From Zeus faber (lineage: Eukaryota > Chordata > Actinopteri > Zeiformes > Zeidae), in the NCBI GenBank assembly GCA_960531495.1, contig CAUIJY010000068.1, positions 496,001 to 560,000 on the forward strand: a stretch of DNA of 64,000 nt. Reading direction: 5' to 3'. Shown here piece after piece: positions 50,001 to 62,879 of this stretch (position 1 is the first letter of the stretch; each line of letters opens with the position of its first letter). The notes below the pieces were generated by a model. That model was not told the origin of the DNA. It made no database searches and was given only the letters and a program-made list of their open reading frames with translations. A program made the translations under genes and the position numbers.

Positions 50001-53000
50001 TAATAAGCATTTTCATGAAACCTGCATGGATGGCAAACAAGGCATTTTCAGGCCATTTAAAGACTGAAAGGATGTTTTGAGTAAAGATTTCTGTCATGAC
50101 TCAGTAGGAACTGCTCAGATAGTGTAAATACTGTTATGAACTCATTTGTAATGGGAAAGTACTGTTTGCAAAAGAGTTTTTGGCACATCTAACAAGTTTT
50201 TCTGAAATTACAAGCACTTTCATAAAAACCTGCATGGATGGCAAACAAGGCATTTTCAGGCAATTTGAAGACTGAAAGGATGTTTTGAGTAAAGGTTTCT
50301 GTCATAACTCTGTAGGAACTGCTCAGATAGTGTAAATACTGTTATGAACTCATTTGTAGTGGGAAAGTACTGTATGCAAAAGAGTTTTTGGCACATCTAA
50401 CACATTTTTTCTGAAATCACGAGCATTTTCATAAAAAACTGCATGGATGGCAAACAAGGCATTTTCAGGCAATTTAAAGACTGAAAGGATGTTTTGAGTA
50501 AAGATTTCTGTCATGACTCTGTAGGAACTGCTCAGATAGTGTAAATACTGTTATGAACTCATTTGTAATGGGAAAGTACTGTTTGCAAAACAGTTTTTGG
50601 CACATCTAACAAGTTTTTCTGAAATTACAAGCATTTTCATAAAAACCTGCATGGATGGCAAACAAGGCATTTTCAGGCAATTTAAAGACTGAAAGTATGT
50701 TTTGAGTAAAGGTTTCTGTCATGACTCTCTAGGACCTGCTCAGATAGTGTAAATACTGTTATGAACTGATTTGTAATGGGAAAGTACTGGTTGCAAAAGA
50801 GTTTTTGGCACATCTAACAAGTTTTTCTGAAATTACGAGCAGTTTCATAAAAACCTGCATGGGTGGCAAACATGGCATTTTCAGGCAATTTAAAGACTGA
50901 AAGGATGTTTTGAGTAAAGGTTTCTGTCATGACTCTCTAGGACCTGCTCAGATAGTGTAAATACTGTTATGAACTGATTTGTAATGGGAAAGTACTGTTT
51001 GCAAAAGAGTTTTTGGCACATCTAACAAGTTTTTCTGAAATTACGAGCAGTTTCATAAAAACCTGCATGGGTGGCAAACATGGCATTTTCAGGCAATTTA
51101 AAGACTGAAAGGATGTTTTGAGTAAAGGTTTCTGTCATAACTCTGTAGGAACTGCTCAGATAGTGTAAATACTGTTATGAACTCATTTGTAATGGGAAAG
51201 TACTGTTTGCAGAACAGTTTTTGGCACATCTAACAAGTTTTTCTGAAATTACAAGCATTTTCATAAAAACCTGCATGGATGGCAAACAAGGCATTTTCAG
51301 GCAATTTAAAGACTGAAAGGATGTTTTGAGTAAAGGTTTCTGTCATAACTCTGTAGGAACTGCTCAGATAAAGTAAATACTGTTATGAACTCATTTGTAA
51401 TGGGAAAGTACTGTTTGCAGAACAGTTTTGGCACATCTAACAATTTTTTTTCTGAAATTACGAGCATTTTCATAAAAAACTGCATGGATGGCAAACAAGG
51501 CATTTTCAGGCCATTTAAAGACTGAAAGGATGTTTTGAGTAAAGATTTCTGTCATGACTCAGTTGGAACTGCTCAGATAGTGTAAATACTGTTATGAACT
51601 CATTTGTAATGGGAAAGTACTGTTTGCAAAAGAGTTTTTGGCACATCTAACAAGTTTTTCTGAAATTACAAGCATTTTCATAAAAACCTGCATGGATGGC
51701 AAACAAGGCATTTTCAGGCAATTTAAAGACTGAAAGTATGTTTTGAGTAAAGGTTTCTGTCATGACTCTCTAGGACCTGCTCAGATAGTGTAAATACTGT
51801 TATGAACTGATTTGTAATGGGAAAGTACTGGTTGCAAAAGAGTTTTTGGCACATCTAACAAGTTTTTCTGAAATTACGAGCAGTTTCATAAAAACCTGCA
51901 TGGATGGCAAACAAGGCATTTTCAGGCAATTTGAAGACTGAAAGGATGTTTTGAGTAAAGATTTATGTCATGACTCTGTAGGAACTGCTCAGATAGTGTA
52001 AATACTGTTATGAACTCATTTGTAATGGGAAAGTACTGATTGCAAAACAGTTTTTGGCACATCTAACAAGTTTTTCTGAAATTACAAGCATTTTCATAAA
52101 AACCAGCATGGATGGCAAACAAGGCATTTTCAGGCAATTTAAAGACTGAAAGGATGTTTTGAGTAAAGGTTTCTGTCATGAATCTCTAGGACCTGCTCAG
52201 ATAGTGTAAATACTGTTATGAACTGATTTGTAATGGGAAAGTACTGTTTGCAAAAGAGTTTTTGGCACATCTAACAAGTTTTTCTGAAATTACGAGCAGT
52301 TTCATAAAAACCTGCATGGGTGGCAAACATGGCATTTTCAGGCAATTTAAAGACTGAAAGGATGTTTTGAGTAAAGGTTTCTGTCATGACTCTGTAGGAC
52401 CTGCTCAGATAGTGTAAATACTGTTATGAACTCATTTGTAATGGGAAAGTACTGTTTGCAGAACAGTTTTTGGCACATCTAACACATTTTTTCTGAAATT
52501 ACGAGCATTTTCATAAAAACCTGCATGGATGGCAAACAAGGCATTTTCAGGCAATTTAAAGACTGGAAGGATGTTTTGAGTAAAGGTTTCTGTCATGACT
52601 GTGTAGGAACTGCTCAGATCGTGTGAATACTGTTTTGAACTCATTTGTAATTGGGAATGTACTGTTTGTAAAACAGTTTTTGGCACATGTAACAAGTATT
52701 TCTGAAATAATAAGCATTTTCATGAAACCTGCATGGATGGCAAACAAGGCATTTTCAGGCCATTTAAAGACTGAAAGGATGTTTTGAGTAAAGATTTCTG
52801 TCATGACTCAGTAGGAACTGCTCAGATAGTGTAAATACTGTTATGAACTCATTTGTAATGGGAAAGTACTGTTTGCAAAAGAGTTTTTGGCACATCTAAC
52901 AAGTTTTTCTGAAATTACAAGCACTTTCATAAAAACCTGCATGGATGGCAAACAAGGCATTTTCAGGCAATTTGAAGACTGAAAGGATGTTTTGAGTAAA

Positions 53001-55990
53001 GGTTTCTGTCATAACTCTGTAGGAACTGCTCAGATAGTGTAAATACTGTTATGAACTCATTTGTAGTGGGAAAGTACTGTATGCAAAAGAGTTTTTGGCA
53101 CATCTAACACATTTTTTCTGAAATCACGAGCATTTTCATAAAAAACTGCATGGATGGCAAACAAGGCATTTTCAGGCAATTTAAAGACTGAAAGGATGTT
53201 TTGAGTAAAGATTTCTGTCATGACTCTGTAGGAACTGCTCAGATAGTGTAAATACTGTTATGAACTCATTTGTAATGGGAAAGTACTGTTTGCAAAACAG
53301 TTTTTGGCACATCTAACAAGTTTTTCTGAAATTACAAGCATTTTCATAAAAACCTGCATGGATGGCAAACAAGGCATTTTCAGGCAATTTAAAGACTGAA
53401 AGTATGTTTTGAGTAAAGGTTTCTGTCATGACTCTCTAGGACCTGCTCAGATAGTGTAAATACTGTTATGAACTGATTTGTAATGGGAAAGTACTGGTTG
53501 CAAAAGAGTTTTTGGCACATCTAACAAGTTTTTCTGAAATTACGAGCAGTTTCATAAAAACCTGCATGGGTGGCAAACATGGCATTTTCAGGCAATTTAA
53601 AGACTGAAAGGATGTTTTGAGTAAAGGTTTCTGTCATGACTCTCTAGGACCTGCTCAGATAGTGTAAATACTGTTATGAACTGATTTGTAATGGGAAAGT
53701 ACTGTTTGCAAAAGAGTTTTTGGCACATCTAACAAGTTTTTCTGAAATTACGAGCAGTTTCATAAAAACCTGCATGGGTGGCAAACATGGCATTTTCAGG
53801 CAATTTAAAGACTGAAAGGATGTTTTGAGTAAAGGTTTCTGTCATAACTCTGTAGGAACTGCTCAGATAGTGTAAATACTGTTATGAACTCATTTGTAAT
53901 GGGAAAGTACTGTTTGCAGAACAGTTTTTGGCACATCTAACAAGTTTTTCTGAAATTACAAGCATTTTCATAAAAACCTGCATGGATGGCAAACAAGGCA
54001 TTTTCAGGCAATTTAAAGACTGAAAGGATGTTTTGAGTAAAGGTTTCTGTCATAACTCTGTAGGAACTGCTCAGATAAAGTAAATACTGTTATGAACTCA
54101 TTTGTAATGGGAAAGTACTGTTTGCAGAACAGTTTTGGCACATCTAACAATTTTTTTTCTGAAATTACGAGCATTTTCATAAAAAACTGCATGGATGGCA
54201 AACAAGGCATTTTCAGGCCATTTAAAGACTGAAAGGATGTTTTGAGTAAAGATTTCTGTCATGACTCAGTTGGAACTGCTCAGATAGTGTAAATACTGTT
54301 ATGAACTCATTTGTAATGGGAAAGTACTGTTTGCAAAAGAGTTTTTGGCACATCTAACAAGTTTTTCTGAAATTACAAGCATTTTCATAAAAACCTGCAT
54401 GGATGGCAAACAAGGCATTTTCAGGCAATTTAAAGACTGAAAGTATGTTTTGAGTAAAGGTTTCTGTCATGACTCTCTAGGACCTGCTCAGATAGTGTAA
54501 ATACTGTTATGAACTGATTTGTAATGGGAAAGTACTGGTTGCAAAAGAGTTTTTGGCACATCTAACAAGTTTTTCTGAAATTACGAGCAGTTTCATAAAA
54601 ACCTGCATGGATGGCAAACAAGGCATTTTCAGGCAATTTGAAGACTGAAAGGATGTTTTGAGTAAAGATTTATGTCATGACTCTGTAGGAACTGCTCAGA
54701 TAGTGTAAATACTGTTATGAACTCATTTGTAATGGGAAAGTACTGATTGCAAAACAGTTTTTGGCACATCTAACAAGTTTTTCTGAAATTACAAGCATTT
54801 TCATAAAAACCAGCATGGATGGCAAACAAGGCATTTTCAGGCAATTTAAAGACTGAAAGGATGTTTTGAGTAAAGGTTTCTGTCATGAATCTCTAGGACC
54901 TGCTCAGATAGTGTAAATACTGTTATGAACTGATTTGTAATGGGAAAGTACTGTTTGCAAAAGAGTTTTTGGCACATCTAACAAGTTTTTCTGAAATTAC
55001 GAGCAGTTTCATAAAAACCTGCATGGGTGGCAAACATGGCATTTTCAGGCAATTTAAAGACTGAAAGGATGTTTTGAGTAAAGGTTTCTGTCATGACTCT
55101 GTAGGACCTGCTCAGATAGTGTAAATACTGTTATGAACTCATTTGTAATGGGAAAGTACTGTTTGCAGAACAGTTTTTGGCACATCTAACACATTTTTTC
55201 TGAAATTACGAGCATTTTCATAAAAACCTGCATGGATGGCAAACAAGGCATTTTCAGGCAATTTAAAGACTGGAAGGATGTTTTGAGTAAAGGTTTCTGT
55301 CATGACTGTGTAGGAACTGCTCAGATCGTGTGAATACTGTTTTGAACTCATTTGTAATTGGGAATGTACTGTTTGTAAAACAGTTTTTGGCACATGTAAC
55401 AAGTATTTCTGAAATAATAAGCATTTTCATGAAACCTGCATGGATGGCAAACAAGGCATTTTCAGGCCATTTAAAGACTGAAAGGATGTTTTGAGTAAAG
55501 ATTTCTGTCATGACTCAGTAGGAACTGCTCAGATAGTGTAAATACTGTTATGAACTCATTTGTAATGGGAAAGTACTGTTTGCAAAAGAGTTTTTGGCAC
55601 ATCTAACAAGTTTTTCTGAAATTACAAGCACTTTCATAAAAACCTGCATGGATGGCAAACAAGGCATTTTCAGGCAATTTGAAGACTGAAAGGATGTTTT
55701 GAGTAAAGGTTTCTGTCATAACTCTGTAGGAACTGCTCAGATAGTGTAAATACTGTTATGAACTCATTTGTAGTGGGAAAGTACTGTATGCAAAAGAGTT
55801 TTTGGCACATCTAACACATTTTTTCTGAAATCACGAGCATTTTCATAAAAAACTGCATGGATGGCAAACAAGGCATTTTCAGGCAATTTAAAGACTGAAA
55901 GGATGTTTTGAGTAAAGATTTCTGTCATGACTCTGTAGGAACTGCTCAGATAGTGTAAATACTGTTATGAACTCATTTGTAATGGGAAAG
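47053..55990 (+). repeat. Homogeneous 13-monomer HOR, period 2707 bp, three copies plus part of a fourth
   Basis: Units are 47053-49759, 49760-52466 and 52467-55173, then a partial unit to about 55990. Monomer order is ACACA/GTGAA with GATCGTGTG, TAATAAG, GCACTTTC, AAATCACGAG, AAAGTATG, GAGCAG, GAGCAG, GATAAAG, oligo-T, AAAGTATG, a chimeric GAGCAG monomer, CCAGCATGG, GAGCAG. All diagnostic sites I compared recur at exactly 2707 bp. The one difference I noticed is CTGCCATG near 49467 in unit 1 against CTGTCATG in units 2 and 3. The block ends where a monomer with CTCATTTG acquires the GGTTGCAAAAGAG tail near 55993. Confidence 0.88.
49136..49343 (+). repeat. Chimeric monomer inside the 2707-bp HOR
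   Basis: The first part is a GAGCAG monomer (CGAGCAGTTTCAT). After CCTGCATGG it switches to ATGGCAAACAAGG, AATTTGAAG and ATTTATGTCAT with tail GATTGCAAAACAG. Elsewhere that second half follows the TAATAAG head (for example near 46480-46640). The same chimera recurs near 51850 and 54550, so it was formed once and amplified with the HOR. Confidence 0.82.
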
Positions 55991-56574
55991 TACTGGTTGC
56001 AAAAGAGTTTTTGGCACATCTAACAAGTTTTTCTGAAATTACGAGCAGTTTCATAAAAACCTGCATGGGTGGCAAACATGGCATTTTCAGGCAATTTAAA
56101 GACTGAAAGGATGTTTTGAGTAAAGGTTTCTGTCATAACTCTGTAGGAACTGCTCAGATAGTGTAAATACTGTTATGAACTCATTTGTAATGGGAAAGTA
56201 CTGTTTGCAGAACAGTTTTTGGCACATCTTACACATTTTTTCTGAAATTACGAGCATTTTCATAAAAACCTGCATGGATGGCAAACAAGGCATTTCCAGG
56301 CAATTTAAAGACTGAAAGGATGTTTTGAGTAAAGGTTTCTGTCATGACTCTGTAGGAACTGCTCAGATAGTGTGAATACTGTTTTGAACTCATTTGTAAT
56401 TGGGAATGTACTGTTTGTAAAACAGTTTTTGGCACATCTAACAAGTATTTCTGAAATAATAAGCATTTTCATGAAACCTGCATGGATGGCAAACAAGGCA
56501 TTTTCAGGCCATTTAAAGACTGAAAGGATGTTTTGAGTAAAGATTTCTGTCATGACTCAGTAGGAACTGCTCAG
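55991..56574 (+). repeat. Transition segment after the 2707-bp HOR
   Basis: About three monomers run GAGCAG, then CTTACACAT, then a GTGAA monomer followed by TAATAAG. This resembles the order near 46060-46500. A private CATTTCCAGG occurs near 56295. No sequence other than satellite is present. Confidence 0.7.
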
Positions 56575-58315
56575 ATAGTGTAAATACTGTTATGAACTCA
56601 TTTGTAATGGGAAAGTACTGTTTGCAAAACAGTTTTTGGCACATCTAACAAGTTTTTCTGAAATTACAAGCATTTTCATAAAAACCTGCATGGATGGCAA
56701 ACAAGGCATTTTCAGGCCATTTAAAGACTGAAAGGATGTTTTGAGTAAAGGTTTCTGTCATGACTCTGTAGGAACTGCTCAGATAGTGTAAATACTGTTA
56801 TGAACTCATTTGTAATGGGAAAGTACTGTTTGCAAAAGAGTTTTTGGCACATCTAACAAGTTTTTCTGAAATTACAAGCACTTTCATAAAAACCTGCATG
56901 GGTGGCAAACATGGCATTTTCAGGCAATTTAAAGACTGAAAGGATGTTTTGAGTAAAGGTTTCTGTCATGACTCTCTAGGACCTGCTCAGATAGTGTAAA
57001 TACTGTTATGAACTGATTTGTAATGGGAAAGTACTGTTTGCAAAAGAGTTTTTGGCACATCTAACAAGTTTTTCTGAAATTACGAGCAGTTTCATAAAAA
57101 CCTGCATGGGTGGCAAACATGGCATTTTCAGGCAATTTAAAGACTGAAAGGATGTTTTGAGTAAAGGTTTCTGTCATAACTCTGTAGGAACTGCTCAGAT
57201 AGTGTAAATACTGTTATGAACTCATTTGTAATGGGAAAGTACTGTTTGCAGAACAGTTTTTGGCACATCTAACAAGTTTTTCTGAAATTACAAGCATTTT
57301 CATAAAAACCTGCATGGATGGCAAACAAGGCATTTTCAGGCAATTTAAAGACTGAAAGGATGTTTTGAGTAAAGGTTTCTGTCATAACTCTGTAGGAACT
57401 GCTCAGATAAAGTAAATACTGTTATGAACTCATTTGTAATGGGAAAGTACTGTTTGCAGAACAGTTTTGGCACATCTAACAATTTTTTTTCTGAAATTAC
57501 GAGCATTTTCATAAAAAACTGCATGGATGGCAAACAAGGCATTTTCAGGCCATTTAAAGACTGAAAGGATGTTTTGAGTAAAGATTTCTGTCATGACTCA
57601 GTTGGAACTGCTCAGATAGTGTAAATACTGTTATGAACTCATTTGTAATGGGAAAGTACTGTTTGCAAAAGAGTTTTTGGCACATCTAACAAGTTTTTCT
57701 GAAATTACAAGCATTTTCATAAAAACCTGCATGGATGGCAAACAAGGCATTTTCAGGCAATTTAAAGACTGAAAGTATGTTTTGAGTAAAGGTTTCTGTC
57801 ATGACTCTCTAGGACCTGCTCAGATAGTGTAAATACTGTTATGAACTGATTTGTAATGGGAAAGTACTGGTTGCAAAAGAGTTTTTGGCACATCTAACAA
57901 GTTTTTCTGAAATTACGAGCAGTTTCATAAAAACCTGCATGGGTGGCAAACATGGCATTTTCAGGCAATTTAAAGACTGAAAGGATGTTTTGAGTAAAGG
58001 TTTCTGTCATAACTCTGTAGGAACTGCTCAGATAGTGTAAATACTGTTATGAACTCATTTGTAATGGGAAGGTACTGTTTGCAGAACAGTTTTTGGCACA
58101 TCTTACACATTTTTGCTGAAATTACGAGCATTTTCATAAAAACCTGCATGGATGGCAAACAAGGCATTTTCAGGCAATTTAAAGACTGAAAGGATGTTTT
58201 GAGTAAAGGTTTCTGTCATGACTCTGTAGGAACTGCTCAGATAGTGTGAATACTGTTTTGAACTCATTTGTAATTGGGAATGTACTGTTTGTAAAACAGT
58301 TTTTGGCACATCTAA
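56575..58315 (+). repeat. Copy of 44707-46447 (offset 11,868 bp)
   Basis: The GATAAAG monomer near 57409, oligo-T near 57483, GACTCAGTTGG near 57598 and CTTACACAT near 58103 match positions 11,868 bp to the left (57 monomers). Private changes include GGGAAGGTACTG near 58070 and TTTTGCTGAAATT near 58114. It ends at the first chimeric joint near 58316. Confidence 0.75.
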
Positions 58316-58940
58316 CAAGTTTTTCTGAAATTACGAGCAGTTTCATAAAAACCTGCATGGGTGGCAAACATGGCATTTTCAGGCAATTTAAAGACTGAAA
58401 GGATGTTTTGAGTAAAGGTTTCTGTCATAACTCTGTAGGAACTGCTCAGATAGTGTAAATACTGTTATGAACTCATTTGTAATGGGAAAGTACTTTTTGC
58501 AGAACAGTTTTTGGCACATCTAACACATTTTTTCTGAAATTACGAGCATTTTCATAAAAACCTGCATGGATGGCAAACAAGGCATTTTCAGGCAATTTTA
58601 AGACTGAAAGGATGTTTTGAGTAAAGGTTTCTGTCATGAATGTGTAGGAACTGCTCAGATAGTGTGAATACTGTTTTGAACTCATTTGTAATTGGGAATG
58701 TACTGTTTGTAAAACAGTTTTTGGCACATCTAACAAGTATTTCTGAAATTACGAGCAGTTTCATAAAAACCTGCATGGGTGGCAAACATGGCATTTTCAG
58801 GCAATTTAAAGACTGAAAGGATGTTTTGAGTAAAGGTTTCTGTCATAACTCTGTAGGAACTGCTCAGATAGTGTAAATACTGTTATGAACTCATTTGTAA
58901 TGGGAAAGTACTGTTTGCAGAACAGTTTTTGGCACATCTA
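58316..58940 (+). repeat. Mosaic segment with two chimeric joints
   Basis: At two places 418 bp apart a GTGAA monomer, normally followed by the TAATAAG head, is followed by a GAGCAG monomer instead. Near 58316 the switch occurs before AAGTTTTTCTG. Near 58741 it occurs after AAGTATTTCTG, giving the mixed head AAGTATTTCTGAAATTACG. The different breakpoints indicate two separate recombination events. Confidence 0.82.
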
Positions 58941-61889
58941 ACAAGTTTTTCTGAAATTACAAGCATTTTCATAAAAACCTGCATGGATGGCAAACAAGGC
59001 ATTTTCAGGCAATTTAAAGACTGAAAGGATGTTTTGAGTAAAGGTTTCTGTCATAACTCTGTAGGAACTGCTCAGATAAAGTAAATACTGTTATGAACTC
59101 ATTTGTAATGGGAAAGTACTGTTTGCAGAACAGTTTTGGCACATCTAACAATTTTTTTTCTGAAATTACGAGCATTTTCATAAAAAACTGCATGGATGGC
59201 AAACAAGGCATTTTCAGGCCATTTAAAGACTGAAAGGATGTTTTGAGTAAAGATTTCTGTCATGACTCTGTAGGAACTGCTCAGATAGTGTAAATACTGT
59301 TATGAACTCATTTGTAATGGGAAAGTACTGTTTGCAAAACAGTTTTTGGCACATCTAACAAGTTTTTCTGAAATTACAAGCATTTTCATAAAAACCTGCA
59401 TGGATGGCAAACAAGGCATTTTCAGGCAATTTAAAGACTGAAAGGATGTTTTGAGTAAAGGTTTCTGTCATGACTCTCTAGGACCTGCTCAGATAGTGTA
59501 AATACTGTTATGAACTGATTTGTAATGGGAAAGTACTGTTTGCAAAAGAGTTTTTGGCACATCTAACAAGTTTTTCTGAAATTACGAGCATTTTCATAAA
59601 AACCTGCATGGATGGCAAACAAGGCATTTTCAGGCAATTTAAAGACTGAAAGGATGTTTTGAGTAAAGGTTTCTGTCATGACTCTGTAGGAACTGCTCAG
59701 ATAGTGTAAATACTTTTATGAACTCATTTGTAATGGGAAAGTACTGTTTGCAGAACAGTTTTGGCACATCTAACAATTTTTTTTCTGAAATTACGAGCAT
59801 TTTCATAAAAAACTGCATGGATGGCAAACAAGGCATTTTCAGGCCATTTAAAGACTGAAAGGATGTTTTGAGTAAAGATTTCTGTCATGACTCAGTTGGA
59901 ACTGCTCAGATAGTGTAAATACTGTTATGAACTCATTTGTAATGGGAAAGTACTTTTTGCAGAACAGTTTTTGGCACATCTAACACATTTTTTCTGAAAT
60001 TACGAGCATTTTCATAAAAACCTGCATGGATGGCAAACAAGGCATTTTCAGGCAATTTTAAGACTGAAAGGATGTTTTGAGTAAAGGTTTCTGTCATGAA
60101 TGTGTAGGAACTGCTCAGATAGTGTGAATACTGTTTTGAACTCATTTGTAATTGGGAATGTACTGTTTGTAAAACAGTTTTTGGCACATCTAACAAGTAT
60201 TTCTGAAATAATAAGCATTTTCATGAAACCTGCATGGATGGCAAACAAGGCATTTTCAGGCCATTTAAAGACTGAAAGGATGTTTTGAGTAAAGGTTTCT
60301 GTCATGACTCTCTAGGACCTGCTCAGATAGTGTAAATACTGTTATGAACTGATTTGTAATGGGAAAGTACTGTTTGCAAAACAGTTTTTGGCACATCTAA
60401 CAAGTTTTTCTGAAATTACAAGCATTTTCATAAAAACCTGCATGGATGGCAAACAAGGCATTTTCAGGCAATTTAAAGACTGAAAGGATGTTTTGAGTAA
60501 AGGTTTCTGTCATAACTCTGTAGGAACTGCTCAGATAAAGTAAATACTGTTATGAACTCATTTGTAATGGGAAAGTACTGTTTGCAGAACAGTTTTGGCA
60601 CATCTAACAATTTTTTTCTGAAATTACGAGCATTTTCATAAAAAACTGCATGGATGGCAAACAAGGCATTTTCAGGCAATTTAAAGACTGAAAGGATGTT
60701 TTGAGTAAAGATTTCTGTCATGACTCTGTAGGAACTGCTCAGAAAGTGTAAATACTGTTATGAACTCATTTGTAATGGGAAAGTACTGTTTGCAAAACAG
60801 TTTTTGGCACATCTAACAAGTTTTTCTGAAATTACAAGCATTTTCATAAAAACCTGCATGGATGGCAAACAAGGCATTTTCAGGCAATTTAAAGACTGAA
60901 AGGATGTTTTCAGTAAAGGTTTCTGTCATGACTCTCTAGGACCTGCTCAGATAGTGTAAATACTGTTATGAACTGATTTGTAATGGGAAAGTACTGTTTG
61001 CAAAAGAGTTTTTGGCACATCTAACAAGTTTTTCTGAAATTACGAGCATTTTCATAAAAACCTGCATGGATGGCAAACAAGGCATTTTCAGGCAATTTAA
61101 AGACTGAAAGGATGTTTTGAGTAAAGGTTTCTGTCATGACTCTGTAGGAACTGCTCAGATAGTGTGAATACTGTTTTGAACTCATTTGTAATTGGGAATG
61201 TACTGTTTGTAAAACAGTTTTTGGCACATCTAACAAGTATTTCTGAAATAATAAACATTTTCATGAAACCTGCATGGATGGCAAACAAGGCATTTTCAGG
61301 CCATTTAAAGACTGAAAGGATGTTTTGAGTAAAGATTTCTGTCATGACTCAGTAGGAACTGCTCAGATAGTGTAAATACTGTTATGAACTCATTTGTAAT
61401 GGGAAAGTACTGTTTGCAAAAGAGTTTTTGGCACATCTAACAAGTTTTTCTGAAATTACAAGCACTTTCATAAAAACCTGCATGGATGGCAAACAAGGCA
61501 TTTTCAGGCAATTTGAAGACTGAAAGGATGTTTTGAGTAAAGATTTCTGTCATGACTCTGTAGGAACTGCTAAGATAGTGTAAATACTGTTATGAACTCA
61601 TTTGTAATGGGAAAGTACTGTTTGCAAAACAGTTTTTGGCACATCTAACACGTTTTTCTGAAATTACAAGCATTTTCATAAAAACCTGCATGGATGGCAA
61701 ACAAGGCATTTTCAGGCCATTTAAAGACTGAAAGGATGTTTTGAGTAAAGGTTTCTGTCATGACTCTGTAGGAACTGCTCAGATAGTGTAAATACTGTTA
61801 TGAACTCATTTGTAATGGGAAAGTACTGTTTGCAAAAGAGTTTTTGGCACATCTAACAAGTTTTTCTGAAATTACGAGCAGTTTCATAA
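58941..61889 (+). repeat. Mosaic of known subtypes, no clear local period
   Basis: This stretch joins pieces seen elsewhere. GATAAAG and oligo-T (near 59075-59160) lead into an order like 36.9-37.4 kb. AATTTTAAGACTG with GAATGTGTAGG (near 60056-60110) and a second GATAAAG monomer (near 60535) follow. A GTGAA/TAATAAG pair lies near 61160-61260. Private changes include TACTTTTATG near 59714, CTCAGAAAGTG near 60742 and CTAAGATAG near 61571. Confidence 0.65.
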
Positions 61890-62636
61890 AAACCTGCATG
61901 GGTGGCAAACATGGCATTTTCAGGCAATTTAAAGACTGAAAGGATGTTTTGAGTAAAGGTTTCTGTCATGACTCTCTAGGACCTGCTCAGATAGTGTAAA
62001 TACTGTTATGAACTGATTTGTAATGGGAAAGTACTGTTTGCAAAAGAGTTTTTGGCACATCTAACAAGTTTTTCTGAAATTACGAGCAGTTTCATAAAAA
62101 CCTGCATGGGTGGCAAACATGGCATTTTCAGGCAATTTAAAGACTGAAAGGATGTTTTGAGTAAAGGTTTCTGTCATAACTCTGTAGGAACTGCTCAGAT
62201 AGTGTAAATACTGTTATGAACTCATTTGTAATGGGAAAGTACTGTTTGCAGAACAGTTTTTGGCATATCTAACAAGTTTTTCTGAAATTACAAGCATTTT
62301 CATAAAAACCTGCATGGATGGCAAACAAGGCATTTTCAGGCAATTTAAAGACTGAAAGGATGTTTTGAGTAAAGGTTTCTGTCATAACTCTGTAGGAACT
62401 GCTCAGATAAAGTAAATACTGTTATGAACTCATTTGTAATGGGAAAGTACTGTTTGCAGAACAGTTTTGGCACATCTAACAATTTTTTTTCTGAAATTAC
62501 GAGCATTTTCATAAAAAACTGCATGGATGGCAAACAAGGCATTTTCAGGCCATTTAAAGACTGAAAGGATGTTTTGAGTAAAGATTTCTGTAATGACTCA
62601 GTTGGAACTGCTCAGATAGTGTAAATACTGTTATGA
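61890..62636 (+). repeat. Copy of 56890-57636 (offset 5000 bp)
   Basis: Two GAGCAG monomers, then GATAAAG (near 62409), oligo-T (near 62483) and GACTCAGTTGG (near 62598), repeat at 5000 bp (24 monomers). Private changes are GGCATATCT near 62265 and CTGTAATGAC near 62590. The match ends where CTGATTTG faces CTCATTTG. Confidence 0.7.
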
Positions 62637-62879
62637 ACTGATTTGTAATGGGAAAGTACTGTTTGCAAAAGAGTTTTTGGCACATCTAACAAGTTTTTCT
62701 GAAATTACAAGCACTTTCATAAAAACCTGCATGGATGGCAAACAAGGCATTTTCAGGCAATTTGAAGACTGAAAGGATGTTTTGAGTAAAGATTTATGTC
62801 ATGACTCTGTAGGAACTGCTCAAATAGTGTAAATACTGTTATGAACTCATTTGTAATGGGAAAGTACTGTTTGCAAAAC

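Noticed and set aside
14910..60288. Plus-strand 62-codon open frames near 14910, 20534, 33652, 36149, 38857, 40315 and 60100
   Set aside because: They appear only where GAATGTGTAGG creates a start in a GTGAA/TAATAAG pair. They are repeat copies of one chance frame, not a gene family.
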